From NCBI RefSeq assembly GCF_042665595.1, contig NZ_JBHTCT010000036.1, forward strand, positions 62,001 through 126,000: a stretch of DNA of 64,000 bases, in the 5' to 3' direction. The stretch comes from Bhargavaea changchunensis. GTDB lineage: Bacteria > Bacillota > Bacilli > Bacillales_A > Planococcaceae. The number at the start of each line of letters is the position of its first letter. Position 1 is the first letter of the stretch. Under the pieces are notes generated by a model. The model made no database searches and was not told the origin of the DNA. It worked only from the letters and a program-made list of their open reading frames with translations. A program made the position numbers and the translations under genes. Below are positions 42,754 through 51,508 of this stretch, one piece after another.

Positions 42754-42787
42754 GTGGAAAACAACCACTGAGTAGGAGGCGTTCAAA

Positions 42788-43573
42788 TTGAACAAAACGG
42801 TATTCATCACCGGAGCGGGAAGCGGCCTTGGCCGGGGGGCTGCTTTCGGTCTGGCAAGACAGGGGCACCGGATTATCGCCACAACCGAGACCACATCACA
42901 GAAAACGGACGTTCTGAGACAGGCTGAAGCGGAAGGGCTGGACATGGACGTATTCAAGCTCGACATCACCAACCCCCGTGATCTTATGCAGATCCGGGAA
43001 ACCGACTTTGATATCTTCGTTGCGAACGCGGCAATCAATGAAGGCGGCCCGCTTGCAGAAGTCCCGCTGGACCGTGTTCGAGCGCTGTTCGAAGTAAATA
43101 TTTTCGCCACGCTCGAGTCTGTCCAGCTGGCAGCTGCGCGGCTCGTCGGCAAAGGACATGGCAAGGTCATCTTCATGAGTTCAATGGCCGGCATTTCAGC
43201 CACGCCGTTTGTCGGCCCTTACACGGCCACGAAGCACGCAATCGAAGGCATCGCACAGACCATGCGCAAAGAACTTGAGCCGTTCGGCGTGCAGGTCGCG
43301 ACCATTAATCCCGGCGCTTACGATACCGGCTTCAACGACCGTGCGGGTGAGGAAATCTGGAAATGGTTTGACGACAGCGTCCACTTCACCAGGAAGGAAG
43401 ACATCCTGAAGCAGCAGGAAAACCTGAAAAACCAGTTTGACCCTCAAGACATGATCGACAAGATGGTCGAGATCATCCCGAAAGACCATCACCCGTTCCG
43501 CACCGTCCATCCGCAGGAAACGGAAGACCAGCTGAAAAAGGCGGAGAAGAAGCGGTGGGAGATGGAAATCTGA
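42788..43573 (+). CDS. Short-chain dehydrogenase/reductase
   Basis: 261 aa classical SDR. Cofactor motif TGAGSGLGRGAAFGL (about 8-22), catalytic YTATKHA (Tyr and Lys in YxxxK), and ANAAINEGG. The catalytic Ser is in MSSMAGISA. TTG start at 42788 behind AGGAGGCGTTCAAA. Oxidoreductase of unknown substrate; a general stress role is plausible from the promoter. Confidence 0.9.
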   Translation: MNKTVFITGAGSGLGRGAAFGLARQGHRIIATTETTSQKTDVLRQAEAEGLDMDVFKLDITNPRDLMQIRETDFDIFVANAAINEGGPLAEVPLDRVRALFEVNIFATLESVQLAAARLVGKGHGKVIFMSSMAGISATPFVGPYTATKHAIEGIAQTMRKELEPFGVQVATINPGAYDTGFNDRAGEEIWKWFDDSVHFTRKEDILKQQENLKNQFDPQDMIDKMVEIIPKDHHPFRTVHPQETEDQLKKAEKKRWEMEI

Positions 43574-43576
43574 ACG

Positions 43577-43610
43577 AACAGGGGCTGTCCCGGACGGGAT
43601 GGCCCCTGTT
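43577..43610. terminator. Terminator between SDR and BASS genes
   Basis: AACAGGGGC / GCCCCTGTT stem between convergent genes. Confidence 0.82.
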
Positions 43611-43613
43611 GTG

Positions 43614-44588
43614 TTAATTATTCCGCCGTAACGCCTGCCCTTCCCGGTTCCCTGAACCGCGGCGGTGCTCGATCACTTTTCCGAAAACAGCGGACAGCAC
43701 CTGCTGGAACAGCATCCCGCAGACCACCGGCACGGCGACTTTCGCCGGGAAGTAGACCGTCGCGACGACGACACCAAGGGCGATATTGCGCATCCCGCCA
43801 TTAAAGACAAACATGACTGAAATGTCCGGACTGTTTTTCCACACCTTTTCCCCGATCAGGAGAGCGAACGCATATCCAGACGCGGCAAGCACCAGGACGC
43901 CCCCAATCACCTTGAGCAGTTCCAGATCAAAATCTTTGAGGTAAGGCGCAATCACACTGCTGTTGATGAGTACGATCGCAAAGATGGAAAGCTTTGACAC
44001 CGGAGAAAGCTTGGGACCGAGCAACTTCCCCGCTTGTCCCTTCGTCCATTCATTCAGGAGCAGTCCCGCAATCGACGGCAGGACGACCATCAGGAGCAAG
44101 TCCAGGACAAGGGCCCCAGTATCGACGGGGACCCCCTTCCCCGCAACCACGAAAAGGGTCGCCGGGATAATGATCGGTGCGAGCATCGTGTTGATGAGGA
44201 TGACCGACAGGCACAGCGCCAGGTTCCCCCGGTACATGCTTACCCAGATGATGCTCGAGACTCCCGTCGGCACGGCTGCAGACAGGACAAACCCGATTGT
44301 CAGCAGATGATCATCGAACACCAGGACCGAGAATACATAAGCCCAAACCGGTATGAGCAAGTGCAGAAAAGCGAGGCTCAGCAATACCGCCAGCGGATGC
44401 CTGACCGCGTTCCTGAGATCCGCTGCCCGCATCCCCAGGCTGCCCGCAAACGTCATGAGTGCGAAGATCCACGGGACGAGGCCCAGGAGGCGGCTGCCTG
44501 TATCCGCTATGAGCACGCCGGCAACCAGACACAGCGGCGTGATGACCGGCATTCCTTTCTTCAGGAAGCCGTCGAAACGTTCCAGCAT
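43614..44588 (-). CDS. Bile acid:sodium symporter family (BASS) protein
   Basis: 324 aa, about ten membrane segments. Family motifs: VPTGVSSIIWVSMYRGNLAL and FVFNGGMRNIALGVVVA (the NGGMRN type sodium-site segment). BASS proteins in bacteria move organic acids, pantoate or other anions with sodium. The start is the ATG at 44588 with AGAAGGA; the longer ORF from 44888 would overlap the divergent CAP gene. Confidence 0.85.
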   Translation of the reverse strand: MLERFDGFLKKGMPVITPLCLVAGVLIADTGSRLLGLVPWIFALMTFAGSLGMRAADLRNAVRHPLAVLLSLAFLHLLIPVWAYVFSVLVFDDHLLTIGFVLSAAVPTGVSSIIWVSMYRGNLALCLSVILINTMLAPIIIPATLFVVAGKGVPVDTGALVLDLLLMVVLPSIAGLLLNEWTKGQAGKLLGPKLSPVSKLSIFAIVLINSSVIAPYLKDFDLELLKVIGGVLVLAASGYAFALLIGEKVWKNSPDISVMFVFNGGMRNIALGVVVATVYFPAKVAVPVVCGMLFQQVLSAVFGKVIEHRRGSGNREGQALRRNN

Positions 44589-44718
44589 GGGGGGGAATCC
44601 TTCTCTCTTTGCATCGTTGGGAACTATTATACTCCTCCGCCGGACAGGTTTCGAATAGACGGATGCATGAAACCGTGCCGTTGGTGGTAAAATGGAAAGA
44701 TAAAGGAGGTGATTGTGC

Positions 44719-45858
44719 ATGGTGAGACGGTTGTTCGGATTGATTCTTTTGGCCGTCCTGGTCTTTATTGCCCGGCCGCTTTGGGAAGAGCCGCTTTCCC
44801 GCGTCGTCGACCTGTCATTCCTGGACCGGGTAGACGGGCTGATTGCAGACATCAGCGGACAGCCCGCTGTCGACCAGGCCCTCGGCAAGCTGAATGAAGG
44901 CGCAAACTCGCTTTATGCCAAGCTGGAGCAGTCCGTAAAGGACGAGCGAGTCCGCCAGTCTTCCGGCGCGGAGGCAGAGAAGCCGGATTTGGAGCGCCCG
45001 GAATCCGTACCGATCACCGTGCACAATATCGGGATCGGGGACACCCGGGAAGCAGTCCAGGCAGAACTCGGTGAACCAGCCCGCTCCACGATGAACGAAT
45101 ACGGCGTCGAATGGCACGCCTACCATGACGGCTATCGCAACTTCGCAATGGTGTCGTTTGACGGGGATGGCCGCGTGAACGGGCTGTTCACCAACCAGGA
45201 CATCATCGCCTCAACGAGCGGTATCGCCTATGGTTCCCAGAAAGCATCCGTCCGGGCGGAATACGGCCGCCCGCTCGATCGCATCGTCAAAGGGCGCAGC
45301 GCATTCCTCATCCAAAGCAACGGCGAATATGACGTGTTCGAACTGGACGACAGTTATGTCACGATCTTCTATGACTTACATCGGAATGATACCGTCACCG
45401 CCGTGCAGGTCATCGAAAAAGAACTCGAGCAGTCACAGGATGCGCTATACGGTTCCTCCAATGCTGACCTGAAGGAAGGGTTCGAGCGCCAGTTGTTCGA
45501 CCTGACGAACGCCGCCCGCGTGGCGCACGGCTACGGCGCCCTCGACTGGGACGGGCGTACCGCCGCCACTGCAGTGAAGCACAGCGAGGACATGGCCGTG
45601 AATGACTACTTCGCGCACGAGAATCAGCAGGGCCAGTCGCCGTTTGACCGCATGGCGGAAGACGGCATCCAATTCAGGGGCGCGGGCGAAAACCTCGCCT
45701 ACGGCCAGCCGAGCAGCATCTTCGCCCACGAAGGGCTCATGAACTCGCTTGGCCACCGGAAAAACATCCTGAACGAAGACTACCGCATGCTCGGCGTCGG
45801 GGTCGCCTTCAACGAAGAAGACCAGCCGTACTACACGGAAAACTTCCTGTTTAAGTAA
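44719..45858 (+). CDS. CAP-domain protein (YlbC-like)
   Basis: 379 aa. N-terminal signal-anchor (RLFGLILLAVLVFIARPLW), a CAP-associated domain in the middle (about 95-230: VQAELGEPARSTMNEYGV), and a C-terminal SCP/CAP domain (about 255-379) with FDLTNAARVAHGYGALDW, HSEDMAVNDYFAHE and LGHRKNIL. Secreted or surface-anchored CAP proteins in Bacilli are of unknown biochemical role. AAAGGAGGTGATTGTGC gives a near-perfect ribosome site for the ATG at 44719. Confidence 0.88.
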   Translation: MVRRLFGLILLAVLVFIARPLWEEPLSRVVDLSFLDRVDGLIADISGQPAVDQALGKLNEGANSLYAKLEQSVKDERVRQSSGAEAEKPDLERPESVPITVHNIGIGDTREAVQAELGEPARSTMNEYGVEWHAYHDGYRNFAMVSFDGDGRVNGLFTNQDIIASTSGIAYGSQKASVRAEYGRPLDRIVKGRSAFLIQSNGEYDVFELDDSYVTIFYDLHRNDTVTAVQVIEKELEQSQDALYGSSNADLKEGFERQLFDLTNAARVAHGYGALDWDGRTAATAVKHSEDMAVNDYFAHENQQGQSPFDRMAEDGIQFRGAGENLAYGQPSSIFAHEGLMNSLGHRKNILNEDYRMLGVGVAFNEEDQPYYTENFLFK

Positions 45859-45865
45859 GCATATG

Positions 45866-45895
45866 AAAACCGCACGCGGCCGGCGTGCGGTTTTT
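45866..45895. terminator. Terminator between CAP and SOD genes
   Basis: 12-bp stem AAAACCGCACGC / GCGTGCGGTTTT, short loop, T-run. Confidence 0.9.
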
Positions 45896-45902
45896 CGTAT
45901 GC

Positions 45903-46478
45903 TTACTTTTTGTTGAATGCAGCGCAGGCGATGCGGTCACCTGAATTCCCGGCCGGATCCGTCTTGTAGTCATCCGCCTTCTCATGGACGACAACCGCGC
46001 TGCCGTCTTCATCAAGCAAATAGCCCGGATGCCCTTCCTTCAGGGAGATGTACTGGGATACGGTCTCGAGGTCGACCTTGCCCTCTGCATCCACTTCAAT
46101 GTTCGGCAGATCCCCGGCATGGAAGCCTTTCGGGTTCTCGAATCCATGCTCCTTGTGTTCCGGATTAAAGTGAGAGCCGGCGGACTTGAAGTCAGGCGGC
46201 GTGCACTCGCCTTTTTCGTGGACATGGATCGCCTTTACCCCGGGTTCAAGCCCTTCAGCGGAAATGCGGATGCCCGTCCCCTTCTTGTCTCCCGTAAGGA
46301 GAATTTTCCCGATGGCCTCTCCCTCGGCATTGATCAGATCCGATTCAATGGCAGTGGTCACCCCCTCGCTCATGATCGGAACCTTCACTTCATTGTCCGT
46401 CTCTTCCTTCTCCGCCTGCATGCCGCACCCGGCAAGGACCACGGCTGCGGCAGCCGCTCCGTATATCCATTTCTTCAT
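45903..46478 (-). CDS. sodC: Cu/Zn superoxide dismutase-like lipoprotein (YojM type)
   Basis: 191 aa. Lipobox VLAGC. Metal-site histidines appear in KAIHVHEKGECTPPDF, GSHFNPEHKEHG and FHAGDLPNI; VVVHEKADDYKTDPAGNSGDR is the second-half signature. All ligands seem present, so it may be active, unlike Bacillus subtilis YojM where metal binding is altered. Start at 46478, 9 bases after AAGGAGG. Arrays E and F lie upstream. Confidence 0.9.
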   Translation of the reverse strand: MKKWIYGAAAAAVVLAGCGMQAEKEETDNEVKVPIMSEGVTTAIESDLINAEGEAIGKILLTGDKKGTGIRISAEGLEPGVKAIHVHEKGECTPPDFKSAGSHFNPEHKEHGFENPKGFHAGDLPNIEVDAEGKVDLETVSQYISLKEGHPGYLLDEDGSAVVVHEKADDYKTDPAGNSGDRIACAAFNKK

Positions 46479-46550
46479 TTCAATCATCCTCCTTCCTTTG
46501 GAGGATGGTCAAGGCGGGGAAAAGGTATTCAGTGAGCCGTGGAAATCAGA

Positions 46551-46830
46551 TAGGCAAGCACGGAGAAATCGGACTTAGCACGGTCGGTTCGGACTTACAA
46601 GGTTGATTTCGGACTTAGAATGCCGGAATCGGACTTAGCCGCAGGATTTCGGATTTATGGGGAGATTTTCGGAGTAGGGGCTTCAATTCCGGAGTATCCG
46701 GTTTGGTTTCGTATTTATTCTCACGACATCGTAGGATGGCAGCGATTTTCGGAATAAGACTCGGGTTTTCGTAGTATCCAGTACAAAATTGTATTTACAT
46801 CCGGTATTGGGCGGGATTTAGATGGGGAAC
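46551..46830. repeat. Array E: about thirteen 20-bp intergenic units
   Basis: Units start every 20 bp from 46571 (46571, 46591, 46611 ... 46811). First copies begin GGACTTA and end ATTTC, for example GGACTTACAAGGTTGATTTC. Later copies drift to GTATTTA or GTAGTAT. No indel breaks the 20-bp register over 240 bases. With array F it fills the 679-base gene-free stretch 46479-47157 upstream of the SOD gene. Confidence 0.9.
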
Positions 46831-46860
46831 TCGACGGTTGAGTCTGCCGGTATTGGAAAC

Positions 46861-47100
46861 GTTGTTGCAATTACACCGCCCATGGGTCATTTTTGTCCCC
46901 CATGTGGCAATTCCGCACCCCATGCGGCAATTCTCCACTCCTTGTTTCAACTCCCCGCTCTTTATTTCAACTCCCCGCTCCTTATTTCAACTTCCCACTC
47001 CTTATTTCAATTCCCTGCTCCTTATTTCAATTCTCACCTCCTTATTTCAATTCCCACCCCCTTATTGCAACTTCCCACTCCTAATCTCACCATCCCGATC
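46861..47100. repeat. Array F: twelve 20-bp intergenic units
   Basis: Units start every 20 bp from 46861 to 47081. Core CTTATTTCAAYTCCC (copies at 46941-47060), with earlier variants reading CATGYGGCAATTC. Pyrimidine-rich strand bias. Exact 20-bp period, a different word from array E and 10 bp out of its register. Confidence 0.9.
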
Positions 47101-47115
47101 TCTTCCTGCTCCCGC

Positions 47116-47149
47116 AAAAAAGCACCCGCCCCCAAAAGGGACAGGTGCC
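47116..47149 (-). terminator. Terminator of RND gene
   Basis: Minus-strand GCACC..GGTGC stem with inner G-C pairs and a TTTTTT tail, 8 bases after the stop codon. Confidence 0.75.
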
Positions 47150-47157
47150 GTCATAAC

Positions 47158-50100
47158 TTATTCTGGTTCCACCATTGGCTTTTTGCGGAATTTCGCTAGG
47201 ATTTCGTACACGATCGGCACGATGAGCAGAGTCAGCAGGGTCGAGCTGACGAGGCCGCCGATAACCGTGATGCCGAGGCCTTTGGAAATCATGCCGCCGC
47301 CCTCTGCTCCGATAGCGAGCGGGATCAGGGCGAAGATGGTCGCGAGCGCGGTCATCAGAATCGGGCGGAGACGGGTGGCGCCGGCTTCAAGCAGTGCCTG
47401 GCGCGTCGTTTCGCCTTCGTTTTCCTTGTGGATGACGCGGTCGATGAGGACGATTGCGTTCGTGACGACGATCCCGATCAGCATGAGCGCGCCGATCATG
47501 ACGGACACCGAAATCGGTTCGTCCGCGATCCAGAGCGCCACGAAACTTCCGATGAGCGCAAATGGCAGCGAGAACAGGATGGCGAACGGTGCGAGCGCGC
47601 CGCCGAATGTCACGACGAGGACGAAGTAGACAATCGCGATCGCTGCAAGCATGGCGAGGCCGAGCTGCGTGAACGATTCGTTGATCTGCTCGGTGATGCC
47701 CCCGAATTCAACCGTGGTGCCAGCCGGAAGATCCAGCTTATCCACTTCTTCCTGGACTTCACGGGAGATGGCTGTGGAGTCCTTGCCGGTCACTTCCGCG
47801 GAGACGGTCGTGTAAAGTTTGCCGTTACGGCGGGTCACCGTCGTCGGTGCTTCGCCTTCTTCGACTTCGGCAATTTCTCCAAGCTCGACCGTGCCGCCGA
47901 GAGCGGTCGGGATTTCGGTCGTTTCAAGCGCATCAAACGTTTCAAATTCCTTTTCTTCAACAGCGACGAAGACGTCAAGCGTCTCTCCGTCATGCTTCAC
48001 GGAGGTGAGGGCGGCGCCCTGGACACCTTCATTCAGTGCAATACCGATCTGCGCAGTGGTCAGGCCGAGTTCGGCAAGCCGCTGCTGGTCGGTGACGAAG
48101 GTGTACTGGTCGTACGCTTCCGTCAGGTCGCTTTCGACCGCTTCAAGTCCTTCCTTGCCATTCAGGATTTCCTCGACCTGGTCGGATGTGGCCTTCAAGT
48201 CGTCTTCGTTGTCCGCGTAGACGAACAATTCGAAGCCGCCGCTCATGGACGTGAAGTCCATCGAGCCCCATTCACCTTTTCCGGTTTCTTCGTTCAGTGT
48301 CTCGACGAGCTTTTTCGGCTCTTCCGAGAAGTTTTCGAAGTCGGAGTCATATTCGATGAAGAACAGCGCGGAGTTGGCGCTGCCGCCCATCATCATGCCC
48401 ATGCCGCCGGCTTCCTCAATGGAGAACTGGTAGGACGTGACGCCCTTCCGCTCTTCCAGGAGCTCTTCCGCGCGGGAGACGATTTCAAGCGTTTCTTCCT
48501 TCGGCTGGCCGGCTTCAGGATTATAGGTCGCCATGACCACTTTCTGTTCTTCTTCTGGCATGAACGTGACGCCAATCAGGGGAACGAGCAGGAAGCTCGC
48601 CGCCAGCAGAAGAACCGAGATGCCGGCCGTGATCCACTTATGGTTAAGCGCCCATTCCAGGACACCCGTATACCACTTCGCGAGGCGTCCGGGCTTCTCG
48701 GTCTTGCGGGCAACCCCGGTCTTGCTGCCGTAAAGCTGCTTTTTAAAGAGCGAGTGGGACAGCATCGGCACGACCGTGATTGCGACGAGAAGTGATGCAA
48801 GCAGGGCGAAAACGACTGCAAGCGCGAACGGCAGGAACAGTTCGCCGACCTGGCCGGAGACGAGCGCAAGCGGCAGGAACACCGCGATCGTGACGATCGT
48901 CGATGACGCAATCGGGACAAACATTTCCCTAGTTGCTTCCGAAATCAGTTTCTTGCCCTTGAGCGGCTCATCCGGCAGATGCATCCTGCGGTAGATGTTT
49001 TCGACGACGACAATCGAGTCGTCGATGACCCGCCCGATTGCGACGGTGAGCGCGCCGAGCGTCATGATGTTGAGTGTGATGTCCATCGAGTTCAGTACAA
49101 GCAGTGCAATGAGAAGCGACAGCGGAATCGAAATGACCGCGATGAATGTCGTCTTGAGGCTTCTCAGGAAAAGCAGGATGATGATGATTGCGAACAGCGC
49201 ACCGAAGAGCGCCTTCGACAGCATCGTCTCGACCGACTGTTCAATCGGCTCACCCTGGTCAAACGTGACGGCGATGTCGACGTCATAGTTTTCTTCAAGT
49301 TTTTTTGCTTCGTCTTTTACGCCGTTGACGACATCGACCGTATTGGCATCCGGGCTCTTGACGATCTGGATGCCGATCGAGTCTTGCCCGTTCGTGCGGG
49401 AGATCGACTCCGATTCGTTGATGACCTCGATGGTCGCCACATCGGAAAGAGCGACCGTCGGAAGACCTGCCATCGCGGCCGGCGGCATCGCGCCTGCGCC
49501 GGTTTCACCTGCTCCCGGAGTGGCCTGGTTCGCAGTTCCAGGTGCCGCCTGGCCTGCGCCGGCATCCGGGGCGCCTTGGCCCGCGCCTTGGCCGGACTGC
49601 GCCGCGTCAATGCCCTGCTGAGCTGCGCCCTGGGAAGGGACTGCCGGGATCTGCAGGTTTTCCAGTGCCTCGAGTGAGGCGATCGAACCGTCGATGACGA
49701 CGTTCTTCATGGAGCCGTCGAGCTGGTTCAGTCCGAGCGGGAAGGCGATGTTGGAGCCTTGGATGATGCCAGTGACCGTCTCGCGGTCGAGGCCGGCCTC
49801 GGCAAGCTTGGCATCGTCAAAGTCAATCCGGACTTCCTTCGACTTCTGGCCGCTTGCCTGGACGGTTCCTACCCCTTCGACTTCTTCCATTGCCGGGACG
49901 ATGTCCTTGACTGCGATTTCCGTCAGTTCATCGAGATCCTGTCCGTTGCCCGTGATGCTGAGGGCGACGACAGGGAAAGCATTGATGCTGATCCGGGAAA
50001 TGGACGGATCCTGGGCGTCATCCGGAAGCGAGACGTTTTTCAGGACACCTTCCACTTCCGTGACCGCCCGGTCCATGTCCTTCTCGAAGTCAAACTCAAG

Positions 50101-50379
50101 CTGGATGGACGACACGTTCTCCATCGAGGAGGAGAGCATCGACTTCACGCCCTCGACGTTCCTCAAACTCTGCTCGACCGGGACGGTGACCGAGTCGGCG
50201 ACCTCATCCGGGGATGCACCCGGATAGACGGTCATGACCGATACGACCGGTACCGTGATGTCCGGCATCGACTCCTGCTTCATAGTAGCAGCGGAATAAA
50301 TCCCCGCCGCGATCGCCATGATCGTCAGAAGCCAGATGGCGAACTTATTGTTGATGGAAAAGTTGATGATCTTTTTCAA
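47158..50379 (-). CDS. swrC: RND multidrug/surfactant efflux transporter (SwrC-like)
   Basis: 1073 aa, AcrB-type with twelve membrane segments. N-terminal KFAIWLLTIMAIAAGIYSA, VYPGASPDEV, the proton relay region AIGRVIDDSIVVVENIYRR, and FLPLALVSGQVGELFLP are conserved. A Gln/Ala/Gly/Pro-rich insert of about 60 residues (247-306) interrupts the first porter region before LSDVATIEV. TTG start at 50379 after GGAGG. Gram-positive SwrC exports surfactin and other amphiphiles; the real substrate is unknown. Divergent TetR gene with matching operators. Confidence 0.92.
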   Translation of the reverse strand: MKKIINFSINNKFAIWLLTIMAIAAGIYSAATMKQESMPDITVPVVSVMTVYPGASPDEVADSVTVPVEQSLRNVEGVKSMLSSSMENVSSIQLEFDFEKDMDRAVTEVEGVLKNVSLPDDAQDPSISRISINAFPVVALSITGNGQDLDELTEIAVKDIVPAMEEVEGVGTVQASGQKSKEVRIDFDDAKLAEAGLDRETVTGIIQGSNIAFPLGLNQLDGSMKNVVIDGSIASLEALENLQIPAVPSQGAAQQGIDAAQSGQGAGQGAPDAGAGQAAPGTANQATPGAGETGAGAMPPAAMAGLPTVALSDVATIEVINESESISRTNGQDSIGIQIVKSPDANTVDVVNGVKDEAKKLEENYDVDIAVTFDQGEPIEQSVETMLSKALFGALFAIIIILLFLRSLKTTFIAVISIPLSLLIALLVLNSMDITLNIMTLGALTVAIGRVIDDSIVVVENIYRRMHLPDEPLKGKKLISEATREMFVPIASSTIVTIAVFLPLALVSGQVGELFLPFALAVVFALLASLLVAITVVPMLSHSLFKKQLYGSKTGVARKTEKPGRLAKWYTGVLEWALNHKWITAGISVLLLAASFLLVPLIGVTFMPEEEQKVVMATYNPEAGQPKEETLEIVSRAEELLEERKGVTSYQFSIEEAGGMGMMMGGSANSALFFIEYDSDFENFSEEPKKLVETLNEETGKGEWGSMDFTSMSGGFELFVYADNEDDLKATSDQVEEILNGKEGLEAVESDLTEAYDQYTFVTDQQRLAELGLTTAQIGIALNEGVQGAALTSVKHDGETLDVFVAVEEKEFETFDALETTEIPTALGGTVELGEIAEVEEGEAPTTVTRRNGKLYTTVSAEVTGKDSTAISREVQEEVDKLDLPAGTTVEFGGITEQINESFTQLGLAMLAAIAIVYFVLVVTFGGALAPFAILFSLPFALIGSFVALWIADEPISVSVMIGALMLIGIVVTNAIVLIDRVIHKENEGETTRQALLEAGATRLRPILMTALATIFALIPLAIGAEGGGMISKGLGITVIGGLVSSTLLTLLIVPIVYEILAKFRKKPMVEPE

Positions 50380-50402
50380 ACCTGCTTTCCTCCGTTCCTG
50401 TG

Positions 50403-50416
50403 ACTGACCGGTCAGT
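50403..50416. promoter_or_regulatory. TetR operator 1, before the RND gene
   Basis: ACTGACCGGTCAGT, a perfect 14-bp palindrome, 24 bases upstream of the RND start codon. Confidence 0.75.
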
Positions 50417-50510
50417 TTACCTATATTAGGATAAAGGAAACACCGTCCGGATACAATCATATGAGTCGGTTGTCACACTTTATCCATTTTCATTCTGCTA
50501 TACTGGATTT

Positions 50511-50526
50511 ACTGACCGACCGGTCA
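50511..50526. promoter_or_regulatory. TetR operator 2, before the regulator
   Basis: ACTGACCGACCGGTCA, sharing TGACCG/CGGTCA half sites with operator 1 and lying just after a TATACT -10 box (50499-50504) of the regulator gene. Autoregulation is likely. Confidence 0.75.
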
Positions 50527-50543
50527 AAGGAGGACCAAAGCCC

Positions 50544-51434
50544 ATGAACGAAACCAAGAAGCGCATCATCGAAGCGGCAATCGCCCTTTTCACGGAAAAA
50601 GGGTTCCACGGTACCTCGATCCAGGAAATCGCCGCGCATGCCGGAATTTCCAAAGGCGCCTTCTATCTTCACTTTAAATCAAAGGATGCTCTCCAAGTGG
50701 AGATTTTCAGATACTACACCTCGCTGATCCAGGAGGAAATGGTAAATGCCATCGATCCCGGTCTTTCCCCGGAGGAGAACTTCCGGCGTCAGACGGAGAT
50801 CCAGATCGCCCAAATGCAGAGACATACCGACTTTATCGTCATGGTCATCCGCGAGCAGGCATATAGCCTGAATCCCGAGCTTATCGAATTCATCGAGGAA
50901 CTCCGGATCTCGCAGTCCGAGTGGTACCGCGATCAGCTCACTTCCATATACGGCGAGTCGATCCGGCCGTTCGTCCATGATATCTATGTCATCACAGAAG
51001 GCATCAAGAGCCACTATATGCAGCATTTCATCTCGAATCCACAAGCTTTGAATCCCGAAGGCCTGACAGAACTCATCTTCAGGATGACTGCACAGGCAGC
51101 AGAGGGCTTTCTCGGCGGCACCCTCCGCCCGCTTCTGGATGAAGAAACCTTGCGGACGCTGTTTTCCGGATTTTTCCCCGAAGAAGGGGAATCGGAAGAG
51201 TTGACCGGGGTGATTGACGCCATGCGGACCATCTTGTACGGACAGGCCCTACCCCGTGCGACTGTCCAGTACCTGCTGTCGACCCTGGACTTTCTTGAAG
51301 TGCAGGCCCAAGCCGGTCCCGGTGCCGATCTCACAGCCATAGAGGGAGCCCTCGCCATTTTCCGCCCCTACCCGGAATTCGGGGATTGCCTTCGCCTTCT
51401 GGAGGAAAAGTTTGGGGCGGATATGCATAATTAA
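50544..51434 (+). CDS. TetR-family regulator of RND efflux
   Basis: 296 aa, long for TetR. N-terminal HTH: KKRIIEAAIALFTEKGFHGT, then SIQEIAAHAGISKGAFYLHF (about 5-45). The C-terminal ligand domain is extended by about 90 residues compared with the usual 200. Divergent from the SwrC-like pump, with two shared operators. Probably represses both until a pump substrate binds. Confidence 0.9.
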   Translation: MNETKKRIIEAAIALFTEKGFHGTSIQEIAAHAGISKGAFYLHFKSKDALQVEIFRYYTSLIQEEMVNAIDPGLSPEENFRRQTEIQIAQMQRHTDFIVMVIREQAYSLNPELIEFIEELRISQSEWYRDQLTSIYGESIRPFVHDIYVITEGIKSHYMQHFISNPQALNPEGLTELIFRMTAQAAEGFLGGTLRPLLDEETLRTLFSGFFPEEGESEELTGVIDAMRTILYGQALPRATVQYLLSTLDFLEVQAQAGPGADLTAIEGALAIFRPYPEFGDCLRLLEEKFGADMHN

Positions 51435-51462
51435 CGGATCCGGCGATGCGATCTGTCCAATC

Positions 51463-51498
51463 AAAAAGCACCTGCCCATTTCCGGGCAGGTGCTTTTT
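51463..51498. terminator. Terminator between tetR and purC
   Basis: 15-bp stem AAAAAGCACCTGCCC / GGGCAGGTGCTTTTT, ATTTCC loop. Confidence 0.93.
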
Positions 51499-51508
51499 TC
51501 GTATCCGC

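Noticed and set aside
46551..47100. CRISPR array
   Set aside because: Units are 20-21 bp with a core of about 10-15 bp; CRISPR repeats are longer, near-identical and have 30-bp-class spacers. No cas genes are present.
47428..48795. 455-codon plus-strand ORF opposite the RND gene
   Set aside because: Antisense shadow; composition and charge pattern typical of reverse-strand translation.
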